Assembly: GCA_034359265.1 (NCBI GenBank)
Contig: CP136890.1
Location: 31,290,501 to 31,354,500 of the forward strand
Length of the DNA stretch: 64,000 nt
Source: Canna indica
Lineage: Eukaryota > Streptophyta > Magnoliopsida > Zingiberales > Cannaceae
Direction of reading: 5' to 3'
Each line of letters begins with the position of its first letter. Position 1 is the stretch's first letter. The notes under the pieces were generated by a model. The model did not search any database, was not told the origin of the DNA, and worked only from the letters and a program-made list of their open reading frames with translations. Positions 11,155 through 21,209 of the stretch are shown in pieces. Both the position numbers and the translations under genes were made by a program.

Positions 11155-12539
11155 TGTAATGCCTAAAATTCTAATAATAATATTTTATCCTTAAATAGGG
11201 GATCGTAGGCTCGAGTCAACGCGGATTGGCGTAGAACTTCGAGATTAAATTCAGGTAAGAATTAAATGTAGAAAAAAATTTAAGAAAAACTTATTTGTCT
11301 TATTTCTGTGATTTTAGAATGTTAGGGTGATAGAGGATCTCGAGATGAGTCTAGCAGTTCAATCGAAACTCGAATTGGAGTTAAAATGTCTCTAGTGTCT
11401 CGAGAGGGACACTAGAGACATTAGAACCCTAGATTGACATTCGGATGAGTCGACCCTAAGGAAACCTAAGGGGGCCGAACCCTCCTTGGCCTTAGGGCAC
11501 TCAGGCAAGGGACATAGGCCGACTCTAGGGTACACGACTAGGGTCACCAAGGAGGATTTAAATTGCGTATGATTAGAGGTGTTACCCTATTTTAGAGTTA
11601 TATATGCTTTCCATTTTCTTTTCCTACGGTATTAGATGTGTTGTATCTCTTTATTATGATTTGTTCATTTCATTATGATATATATACCTATGCGCGATTG
11701 TGTTATATTGCACGAGGATGTAGCGGTTGATGTATATCCTTAACACATCTTATTAGTATTGTTTAGTGCATCTTACGTTTATATATGTCTGTATGTGTGA
11801 TGTGCTTGTCGCTTTTCCCAGTAGCCTCGTTGGTGAGGGAAGGATATATCCCAAATAAATAGCGTTGGCCTTATTCTGAAAGTCCAGCTGGTGAAGAAAG
11901 ATCATACCCCAAAAAGACAGTCTGGAGAATCGACCGACAAGAGCACGTATGCTCCAAAGAGATGACACTGAGCTGAGTGATAGTTCGACGGCCAAACCAT
12001 CTACCTACCCTAAATGGCTATTGCATTATGTTTATATTATGCTTCCTTATTATTACTAATTGCATGATAATGATATGATGAAAATGAGGACTAATCTACT
12101 CAATAAGTCGTAGTTGGACTTACCTCTCATTTTTATTATTTTTTAGCAACTAAATTAGATCATTTATTTTTTAGCAACTAAATTAGATCAGAGAGGTACT
12201 GGGATGGAATAGCGCAACTAATGGCGACAAAACAGCAAGTCTTGTGACATGTCGTGGTTGAGGGGATACCTGAGATATTTTATTTTTATTTGAGTTGTTG
12301 AGTCATGCAGACTAAAGTTATTGTTTCCACATTTTATTTACCTTTAGGTGTCTTGGTTCTTTGATTAATGTTTATTTAAGTAACTTGAACACTTTATATT
12401 TTATTGAGTCTATGATTTGATTTAGAAACAAATGTCTGTTTTATCTCTTTTAATGATTATATATATTGTTCAAGAGTTTGGTTAATCTTCGGGGTACGTG
12501 GTGTACCCCGATCGATCATATCAGATTTAGAGTGTGACA
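11155..12539 (+). mobile_element. Solo LTR, gypsy type, inside LINE RT
   Basis: A 1.4-kb block begins TGTAATGCC and ends GTGTGACA. AAATT occurs at both edges (11151-11155 and 12539-12543), with a one-base ambiguity about the exact ends. The LINE RT reads on both sides of it. The start (TGTAAT) and the end (cttcggggtac... then TGACA) resemble the gypsy LTR at 53344, so it is probably a related chromovirus LTR left after LTR-LTR recombination. It has no coding capacity. A 27-base tandem duplication (ttagcaactaaattagatca) lies at about 12142-12190. Confidence 0.75.
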
Positions 12540-13348
12540 AATTTATCAAGAAAATTACAAGCATTTAGAATAACAAAAATGACATACCAACACAATTTAT
12601 TATAAGCTTTTTAAAGATCTATCTTAACCAGAATATAAGAATTTTTACCCTTAGTGTCATAGAGGAGTAGGCTACCTCTTGAGCCACAAGAATGTTATAT
12701 TGGATACTTCTGCCTTTAATAAAGGCAGATTGTTCAAAAGAAACTAACTCAAATATAATCATTTTAAGCCGGTTAGCAAGAGTTTTAGCTAAAATCCTAT
12801 AAGAGATATTACACAACGCGATAGGCCGAAAATCATTAATAATAGTAGGCTTATTACACTTGGGAATGAATGTTAAAATAGTTCTATTCCAATCCAATGG
12901 TTAGCAAGCAAAATTATAAACAAATGCATATAATCCATAAAAGAATGAGAGATAATCGCCCAATAATGCTTATTAAACTCCACAGTAAATCCATCATACC
13001 CCGGACTCTTACCATTAGGCATAGATTTAACCACATTCCAAATTTCATCAGAGGTAAAAGAAGTTACGAGATTATCACAAGCAGACTCAAGAATTTTAGC
13101 AAAACTAGATGATAAAGTATCATTCCAATTAAACACAATAGATCCGGACCATAAGGTCTTATAAGTATTAGAAAAAAAAGTAGCAATCTCATTAGAAGTA
13201 AAATAGCAAACATAAAAAAGGATGGAAGTAATTTTGTTATTCCTACGTTTCATGGTAACACGATGAGAAAGGGTAGTATTGAAATCCCCATGAGAAAATC
13301 ATCTAGTTTTAGCCTTAGTCCACCATTTAATAGAAATTTGTCTTCTAA
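12540..13348 (-). pseudogene. LINE ORF2: RT first half
   Basis: Reverse transcriptase N-terminal part. It shows VVKSMPNGKSPGYDGFT (about 13040), TILTFIPKCNKP and INDFRPIALCNISYRILAKT (about 12870-12790), and FEQSAFIKGRSI (about 12740), all standard LINE RT blocks. A stop replaces an expected Trp at about 13305, and the frame shifts near 12890. The domain is cut by the solo LTR at 12539. Confidence 0.9.
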
Positions 13349-14326
13349 TTAAATTAGCCTTGTTATAAAGAGATTTAGACCATCCTGAGCATCTATGGAT
13401 TCAAGAAAATTGATTTCATTATTAGTTTCATGCAAATTATTCTCTAGCATTCCTAAAGTATTTCTATTCCATAAAGACAAGACATTCCTGGTGTATCTAA
13501 GAGTAGTATTAAACTTATCAAAATCAACCAGATAATTCGGAGCTTCATTCCAAGCAACATTCACCACATTAAAAGAATCAACATAATCAGTCAAAAAACT
13601 AAATCTAAAAAGCTTGTTTCGAAACAAATTCTTATTAATATTAATCAATAAAGGAGAATGATTTGATACTCCCCTATTCAGATGAGTATTATCAAAGAAA
13701 TGAAGAAAAGCAATATTAGAAAAACCCCTATCAAGTTTGTTCTGAATTTTATGGACCCCTTGTCTATTATTAGACCAAGTATATGGATTTCCAAAAAAAC
13801 CAAGATCAACTAAACCATTAGCATGAATAAAATCACGAAAAACAGTGATAGATTTTTGCAAAGAGAAGGGAAGTCCACCCTTTTTATCCTCAGCCGAAAG
13901 AATATTATTAAAATCACCACACAATATCCAAGGATAAGCAGAGAAATGCAAGTTAGAAAAACTATTCCAAAAATCCATTCTACTATTAGGATTGGTACTA
14001 GCATAAATACTTGAAATTAGAAAAGGTTGAAAACCATTCGAACTCACCGCAGCGGATATACATTGAGCTTGAATAGAGATTACTTGAGCATTTAGAATGG
14101 ATGAATCCCAAGCAAGGATAAGACCACCTGAGGCACCCTCAGAAGGTTGAAAAGAACCTTTCCAAGTTCTACCTAAAGATTTAATCAGTCTTATAGCTCT
14201 AGCCTCACTTAAATGAGTCTCCAGCAAAGCCAACAAAGAAATAGCATATTGCCTAATTTTTGTAAAAGGATAATCCCTAGCTTGTCTCCGCCAAACTCCT
14301 CTAACATTCCAACAGAGAAAATTCAT
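13349..14326 (-). pseudogene. LINE ORF2: APE-type endonuclease
   Basis: Open for 325 codons from ATG at 14326. The APE-like endonuclease nicks target DNA to prime reverse transcription. Visible motifs are NVRG (residues 7-10), ETH (36-38), GDFN (137-140), NPYTWSNNR (180-188) and LDRGFSN. The last catalytic motif reads SNHSPL (221-226) where SDH is usual, so the Asp is replaced by Asn. The start codon overlaps the ORF1 stop as TAATG. It ends in a stop just before the RT linker. Confidence 0.9.
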
Positions 14327-16519
14327 TAGGAAACTATGTGAGAATTATTTAAATTCATATTACCAGTGAGAACCTGAACTAAGGAGACCTCAAAAGAAGA
14401 TCTAGGTCTTTTGGGATTTTTAGAATCCGAAGCAACTTTTGGATTCTTTGGCGGTTTAGGACACTTTAGGAGGTTTACGAATATGTCTATTTAGAATTTT
14501 TTGCTAATAAGATTTTTTTTAGCTTCAAAAACAAGACTTGATTCCTGAGCAAATTCTTCAACAGATCGTTGAGGAAATTTATTAGAACCGAATGACTTAC
14601 CTTGACCTACCTGAGAAAGGCGGCCCCACTTGCAATCTGGCATCCTGATTCACCACCACATCAACCTCTTTTCTCATTATAGCATCATTAGTAACATAAG
14701 ATTTTGGCAAGTCCTCATTAAAACCAGAATTATCACGAGAATTTTTTTTGGAAATACCTCGAGAATCCGGCGCAGAAAAAGGCATAGAATTATCTCGAGC
14801 ATTCAATGCTATCTCAGGTTCCAAATTTACATCGGACGCCACATGCTTGTCTCGTTGAGTCAAATTCCCTCGACGCCACCTCGAACCAGGCACGAGATCA
14901 GACTGAGAATCCTCGTCCGGTCGCCAGCGGTTCCGACGACGTCTTGAAACTTAGACCCACGGACCACAAAGAGGCTCCAATGGCAAATTCTTCACCTTCT
15001 CAGAGCTAGTGCTCAAAGGAAAACGACTACTCGACGACACATTTAAATCCGATATCACAGAAGAATGAACAACATTATCGCTAGAATCAAGAACCATTGT
15101 TTCACTATCATCAGAAAGCTTTTCATTAGAAACTACAGCCACCGAATTTTTTGCAGGACAATCGACCTTGTGGTGACCAATCATGCAACAAGAATAACAA
15201 AGAGACGGTAGATTTTCATAAGAAACGGGCTGAAAATACTCATTATCGGGTTTCCCAGTCCACACTCGTTGATGGAGAGGACGGGCAAAATCAAGTTCAA
15301 CGCAAACCCTAATGTATCGCCCCCTTGCAAACCGAAAAGATTGATTATCGATAGTAAGGACTTTAGCAAAAGCTTGCGCTATCAGAGCAACAGAGTCAAG
15401 GTTCCAAAGTTGAAGCGGAAGTCCAACCAACCAAATCCAAACCAGAGCAGAAGCAAAGGAATCAACCCATGGACGAAAAAAGGGTCTCCGCGGAATGAGA
15501 CGAATAGTAGAACAACAGAGAGAAAACGGCCCTCGCATGATCGAGGGCTTGAGTTGCTAAAACAGAATCAAGGAAACGAAATACGAAATATCCTTCTTCT
15601 AAATCAAGAACAGAAAGAAAACCCAAATCCGACCAGATGTGCTTCGCCCAAGCACTAACAATAGACAACAGAGGGGGTTTTCCGAAGAACTTACCTATTA
15701 AATTGGTTTCCCATGGTTGTCACGAAGATCGAAGTTGTTCCGGTGACAAATGGACTTTATCAGATGTAGCCGCTTGAATCTTCTACAAAATAGGGCTCGG
15801 CTGCTCAGAAGAGGAACCAGATCTAGGGGTGTAATCGAGCCGAGCCGAGCCGAGCTTCTCACTGCTCGAGCTCGGCTCGTTTGGAAAATAACGAGCTCGA
15901 GCTCGGCTCGAGCTCGATCGAGCTTTGGTCCGTCAGCTCAAGCTCGGCTCGAGCTACATTCAAGCTACTCGAGCTCGGCTCGGCTCGACTCGGGAAAAAA
16001 AATTGAGTCACACGAGCCGAGCTCGTTCGCGAGCTCAATCGAGCCAGAGCTCGCGAAGGCTCGTTCGCGAGCTCGATCGAGTTCGAGCTCGACTATATAT
16101 AATATATAACATATATATTATATAATATATATATATTATATAATATATATATTAGGCTCGATTAGGCTCGCGAGCCGCTCGAGCCGAGTATAGGTTAGCT
16201 CGAACTCGGCTCGCTCGAATGTCTGGCTCGGCTCGGCTCGGCTCGAGCTCGATAAGTTCGAGTCGAGTTCGAGTTTTTACCGAATCGATCTCGAGTAGCT
16301 CGCGAGCGGCTTGGCTCGTTTACCCCCCTAACCAGATCCCTCACCACGTAGCAACTGAGCCCAGGAAATATGCAGAACAGACTTCTTAACCTTATCCACG
16401 GGATATGTAGGAGAAGAAGAGGAATCGCCAAGAGAAGATTTCAAACCCGGAACAGAAATCTTGTACGGGGGAAGTGGTGAAGGTCGCTCACGAGGAGCGC
16501 CTTCATCATGAGAAGGCAT
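14326..16519 (-). pseudogene. LINE ORF1 (DUF4283, zinc knuckle), split by a MITE
   Basis: ORF1 starts at MPSHDEGAPRERPSPLPP (16519), is interrupted by the MITE at 15824-16330 and continues with VSAWAKHIWSDLGFLSVL (about 15660). The DUF4283 core lies at 15538-15250 (RLIPRRPFFRPWVDSF, PLQLWNLDSVALIA). The zinc knuckle CYSCCMIGHHKVDC (C-x2-C-x4-H-x4-C) follows at about 15190. The tail is Ser-rich and basic, and the stop TAA at 14328-14326 overlaps the ORF2 start. Several frameshifts and stops are present. The protein would coat element RNA. Confidence 0.85.
15824..16330. mobile_element. hAT-type MITE built of GAGC/GCTC repeats
   Basis: A 507-bp non-coding element. Its ends are TAGGGGTGTAATCGAGCC and, on the other strand, TAGGGGGGTAAACGAGCC. 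An exact 8-bp duplication ACCAGATC flanks it (15816-15823 and 16331-16338); 8 bp is the hAT signature. Almost all of it is made of CGAGCTCG-like units, with a (TA)n core near 16095-16155. The open frames crossing it are a by-product of this repeat and code for nothing. Confidence 0.9.
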
Positions 16520-16639
16520 TGGGAAGGTGAAACGCTACCCTAAAGCAGGGCAGAGTATCACCTTGGACAGAGCACAAGTCGCCTCGGTCAGAGCATCGCC
16601 AAAGCGACAAAGATGGAGCAAGGATGTATTCTTCCGACG

Positions 16640-16653
16640 TTTTATCAATATTT
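16640..16653. repeat. Target-site duplication, right copy (LINE)
   Basis: TTTTATCAATATTT, identical to 2305-2318. It marks the 5' end of the LINE. Confidence 0.85.
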
Positions 16654-17147
16654 CATTCTCCCTTTTCCTCTCACCTTATTAGTTATTTCCCTTTTCTCTC
16701 ACCTAGGAGGGAGAAAATATTTTATCAATATTTTATTCTCTTCTTTCCTCTCGCCTCATTGATTATTCTCCCTTATCTCATATGAAAAAATTATTTTATC
16801 AATATTTCATTCTCTCTCTTACCTAATTATTAACCCATTTTCTCTCACCGGAGAGAATTCAGAACTAAATGGGAGGAATTTGGCCACGAAAATGAAGGAA
16901 TCTACTCAAATGAAAAGAATTCGACCATAGAAATAGGGGAATATAATCCTAAAATTGTAATTCATGAAATATTTTTTTATATGATACAAATGATATACTA
17001 TAGTCCAAGGAGAATTCGAAATCAAAGGGGGTTGGCAAATTTGTCCACGAAAAGGGGGAATTTAGCTCAAAAAAGGGAATCCGACCATAGAAAGAGAAAA
17101 ACATGACCCCAAAAGTTTAATTCGTGAAATATTTTTTTTTTATGATA
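16654..17147. repeat. Two short tandem repeat blocks
   Basis: From 16640 to about 16860, a unit with ttttatcaatattt and cattctccctttt is repeated about three times with spacing of 60-95 bases. From about 16858 to 17147, a unit of roughly 150 bases occurs twice; both copies contain gaccatagaaa and cgtgaaatattttttt-like strings. No gene is present. This is the sequence into which the LINE and Copia-C inserted. Confidence 0.7.
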
Positions 17148-18333
17148 TGACTGTAAAGTATATGTCTCTTAGGGAACTTCTGTTAATGGTAGTTGAATAG
17201 GAAGTTGCAACTACTATTGCAACTGCTACTAGTAGCAAAGTAAAAACCAAAGCAAAAAAATCACAAGTAAACGCAAAGGTTTATTAACACAGTTCAGTGA
17301 CAAAATCAGTCACCTAATCTGCGGGGCACTCACCGGACAGATGCCCAGTCCACTCTTTATAAGTACAATATAAGTCCTCTGGATTTCACACTCGAAATTC
17401 GACTACCAGTACTACAGTGAATTGGAAATAACAAAAAACATATTTACTATTAGAAATACATACCAACTTGCCTCTCTATGACATCTCAGCCATAATGTTC
17501 CATCCTCCACACAGTCCTTGCATTGTAGCTAGTTAACAGGCCAAAACCAACTTCACACAGAAGATAAGATTGATAGATTGTTGCTGTGTGCACTCAGCAG
17601 TCTCAGCAGTCTGCACTCAGCAGTCTCAACTCCTCATATAACTAGCAAAACAGTTTACGCACACAGGAGTTGATAGAAGTGGATCCATAGGAGTAGATCA
17701 ATAGGCGAGGATCCGCATCTACTTTAACAAAAGATCTTAACTTTAGCAGTTTCAAACTAAAAGACAGCCAAAACACATCATAATACTTCGGCTATAAAAG
17801 CTTCAAGAAAATTTGCCGCCAACTCTGCTTTTAAAAACTGTCAATCCATTAATGAATGTCACTTCATTTCTTCCATAATTGACTTTAGTCATAAAGACTT
17901 TAAGATAACCGTCAGCCCATCAATGAATACTAATTCATTTCTTCCATATGCAATAAATAAGTAATTAAAGATGATTTTAAAATATCTGAGATAAAATAGA
18001 ATCATCATTAATATTGGAAACCAAAAGTCATCATATCTGCAACATCCTTATCAAGAAAACCATAGTCTATAGGAGCAGTTGAGACTTTCCTCACACAATT
18101 GTAATTGTCTTCAATATAAGCAGAATTCCTCGTAGTTGTGACTATCCATTTAACTGAGAATAATCTAGAATACTTCTGGTTAAGCAACCACAGAGCAAGT
18201 AACAGTTAGATAACAGAATGTAACTTGTAAGTATAAATTGAGAACTTCAGCATAAACTCCACAGTAGTTGCAACTGTCATACAACTAAGAAGTGGCCAAA
18301 TATAGCCAACACAACATAAGCCAAACACTAGCA
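17148..18333 (-). repeat. 3' LTR of Copia-C
   Basis: Edges are TGACTGTAAAG and ACTAGCA on the plus strand. It matches 52361-53343 over most of its length with about 10 percent mismatch by eye, for example ccactc..ataagtcctctggatt in both. A purine-tract complement (gtctcccctttgg) follows at 18334, as expected just upstream of a 3' LTR on the minus strand. A stretch rich in cagcagtctcaac-type repeats lies near 17590-17640. Confidence 0.85.
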
Positions 18334-18427
18334 GTCTCCCCTTTGGCTTATTTGGAAAAACACAAGCTGTCAAGAGAATATTCAGAGTATTTTTTAGTCA
18401 CAACATTTAAGCAACTCGTCAAGCAAG

Positions 18428-19948
18428 CACTACTAGAATATACCACATCAGCCACGGGCATCACCGACGGCCGCCTCGGCCGTCAGAATCACTCACGGCT
18501 TTTCGACGGTCGTAGCGACCGTGGGTGATGTAACCAAATCAGCCACGACTCACATACGACCGCTTACAGCCGTCGCTTATAATTGATGGCACGCACGGGG
18601 CGCAAAATAAAATAAGTTATTAGCCACGACTTAGCGAGGGTGCGAGAGCCGTTGGTGATATGGATAAGTCATTAGCCACGGCTAGAAGCGACCGTCACTT
18701 ATTAATTAATGGCGCGAACGCAGTACGAAAACTAAAACACTATGAACCAACGGCTCAGAGAGGATCAGCCGTCAGAGATATTAAAATTACGAATCCACGG
18801 TTTTCTGACGGCTAGCGAGCCGTGGGTGAAAATAGTTTTTATTTGCGTTCGTGCCCGACCCTTCCTCTTTCCCCCGCTCTCTTCTCTCTCCGTCGTTGCC
18901 GATGATTTGTCATCGCCGATCATCACCGCGCCGCACCCTCGTTGTGCCGCCTGCTCCCTCGCCCTCACCGTGTCGCCTCCCCGGCCCCCTCGATCTCCGT
19001 CGCCCACGCGCGCCGCCGCCGACCTGCTCCCTCGCCCTCGCCACCGATCCCTCTCCCCTCTCCGCCACCATCAAGTGAGTTCATCCTTCTCCCCTCTCCG
19101 GTCCGGCACCTGTCGAAACCCTAGGGTTCCGGCCAGCGCCGACCAATATTATATATATATATATATATATAATTAGTGTTAATTACTGCTATTAGTGATT
19201 AATTAGATTTATTTACTATTAATTACTATTATTAGAGATTAATTAGGGTTAAATTTAGATTTAATTAGTAAATTAGTGTTAATTTTTTTTAAAATTAGAT
19301 TAATTAGTTTTCAATTAGATTTAATTATTGTTAATTAGTTCTTAATTAGATTTAATTGGGATAGAATAAATGTTAGGATTAATTTTAGTTGGGTGTAATT
19401 ATAATTATGAAATCATCCACTTTGGACTCGCGCTGAAATCGTCAATAAAGGATGGACTCGCGCGCGCCGGAATCGCCCACTTTAGTCTCGCGGCCAAATC
19501 GTCCACGGTGGACTCGCGTCGGAATCAAGACGAGTTGATACGTTTCACGTACGATCGACGAGTCATGTTTTAATTTTGCAAAATCTTAGATCCGTTCGGG
19601 GGTTGTATGTTCGTATAAACGAAGTTAATGATCTTTTACACGACGTACAACCCTTGAATTGTCCCTAATTGAACAATTTGGGAGCATAGTTATTTATATT
19701 GCACTTAGTTTTTTTTTTAGTCATTAACTTCATTTTTAAATTTTGGCTTGTATCGCCTTTGTTCTCCGATACGCGCCCAGATGATATGCGTATTCGGAGA
19801 ACTATAGGGAGATGCTGCCGAAATTTACAATGAAGTTAATGACTAAAAAAAATACTAAGTTCAATATGAATAACATGAATCCCGAATGTAATAGGACCAT
19901 CCCACCTAAAGACATTACCTAAAGATATTGCAAACTTTTTGACAAAAT
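18428..19948 (+). other. CACTA 5' region: subterminal repeats, GC-rich leader, hairpins
   Basis: Non-coding. 18428-18840 holds subterminal repeats in both orientations. 18845-19080 is C-rich and looks like an untranslated first exon ending at a GTGAGT donor near 19075. An AT-rich stretch with (TA)n at 19148-19170 follows. 19420-19530 is CpG-rich with four gactcgcg motifs. Two inverted repeats lie at 19601-19652 and 19689-19874. The open frame at 18742-19176 is compositional (Pro, Ser, Arg) and not credible as a protein. Confidence 0.75.
19689..19874. repeat. Long two-tier hairpin in the CACTA leader
   Basis: The outer arms are about 55 bases each (19689-19744 and 19823-19874) and share the 18-base tttagtcattaacttcat in inverted order. 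Inside the loop is a second palindrome, GTTCTCCGATACGC against GCGTATTCGGAGAAC (19761-19802). Folding would give a stem of about 55 pairs topped by a second stem of about 14 pairs. It lies 75 bases upstream of the transposase start. Role unknown; it could be a source of small RNA. Confidence 0.85.
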
Positions 19949-20943
19949 ATGTCGGGCGATCGAAGTTGGATGTACCGACGAATTCATCGTGGAGCTATAA
20001 CGGACAAATTTTTTAAATTTCGCCTACTCGAATGAAAAATTCTTTAGTGGTGATAAAATCCGATGTCCGTGTCGAAAATGTTCGAACATAAGATTTTTGG
20101 ACCGAGAAATTATCACACTGCATTTGTATACAAAAGGATTCACACCAAGATATTTTGTATGGAATTGTCACGGAGAGTCACGTCAAGTCGGGACGTCGAG
20201 CAATCATGTTGTCCAAACTCATGGTGAATCTTCTTCTGCTGGTGTTTCTTCTTCCAATCCACCTAATCCTTATAGAACAATGATTCTGGATAGTCTTGGA
20301 GGACAATGCCATTTAAATGACAATTCCATCTACAAAAAAGACTATGAATGCCGGGGTCTGCGTCAAAGGGACAACGTATGCTGAATGTGATGTTGATTTT
20401 TACGGACTATTGGAAGAAATCATTGAATTACAATTTTTCGGATGTAAATCAGTTGCCATTTTTAAATGTCATTGGTTCGATACAAGCGATAGGGGCATGA
20501 GAGTTCATCAAAAGTATAAACAGCTGGTCGAGGTCTATTACAAATCAAAAATGGCTTCAAATGAGCCATTTATATTGGCATCTCAAGCTGAACAAGTATA
20601 ATATATGCAGTATTCATCTTGAAAGAAAGACAGGGCAGATTGGCGTGTAGTCTGTAAGACTAAAGCCAGAGGAAAAATTGACCCAATAGTTGGAGATAAT
20701 GAGCCAACATATGATTTCTATCAAGAAGAGGATCCTTCCGAAGTGGAATGAGTTAGTCCAATACTCGAGGATGATGACACCGAGTTAGTTCAATTGGAAA
20801 TAGAATACGTTGATGAGGACGATAACGAAGTTGAGGAAGGACAGAATGAAGATGAGGGAGACGAAGAAGAATTTCAAGATTCAGATACAGAAGAACAAGA
20901 AGAAGAGTATTACACGGATGATGATAATGACGATGATGAATAA
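19949..20943 (+). pseudogene. CACTA TNP2-type transposase with deleted core
   Basis: Starts ATG at 19949 (MSGDRSWMYRRIHRGAIT), a typical Transpos_assoc domain, which continues after a one-base shift as KIRCPCRKCSNIRFLDRE and TKGFTPRYFVWNCHGE. At about 20290-20330 it passes directly into a DUF4216 domain (GTTYAECDVDFYGLLEEI, FFGCKSVAIFKCHWFD). The intervening catalytic Transposase_21 region of roughly a thousand codons in intact relatives is missing. The C-terminus is very acidic (20760-20943). Two stops at about 20600-20620 also break it. It cannot make active transposase. Confidence 0.9.
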
Positions 20944-21209
20944 TTGTAAATGTGAAGTATATATTCAATTATTAAATATATATATTATATATAATCTAAT
21001 TATAATAAATTTTTATAGCTATGGTTCGAGATATCAGTTCTCGAGGAGGCATTCCTCGTAGGACCCCCCGACGATTACCACCCGCCCCACCTGTACCCAC
21101 TGACCCTTCGTCTTCCACCACCATCCCCCCACCTCCGGCCACCACACCCCACCTGGTCCGGCCACCATTCCCCCACCTAATCCATCCACTATTCCCCCAG
21201 CTGATATGG

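Larger units (their letters stand above)
2319..16639 (-). mobile_element. L1-like LINE with four nested insertions
   Basis: A non-LTR retrotransposon on the minus strand, 5' end near 16639 and 3' A-rich end at 2319. Domains in reading order are ORF1 (16519-14326), endonuclease (14326-13349), reverse transcriptase (13348-12540, then 11154-10310), zinc-binding RT region (8180-7740) and RNase H (3017-2400). Matching 14-base duplications flank it. Four later insertions split it: 3018-7739, 8181-9980, 11155-12539 and 15824-16330. Removing them leaves about 5.9 kb, a normal full length for plant L1 elements. All reading frames carry stops or shifts, so it is inactive. Confidence 0.9.

Noticed and set aside
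15750..16109. Open frames of 120 and 66 codons rich in Ser, Ala and Arg
   Set aside because: They lie across the GAGC/GCTC repeats of the MITE and exist only because of its composition.
18742..19176. 144-codon frame with a Pro/Ser/Arg-rich protein
   Set aside because: C-rich untranslated leader of the CACTA gene followed by a (TA)n run; no domain and no support as coding.
19689..19874. Calling the CACTA hairpin a microRNA gene
   Set aside because: The fold is clear, but no mature small RNA or known microRNA sequence can be shown from the sequence alone.
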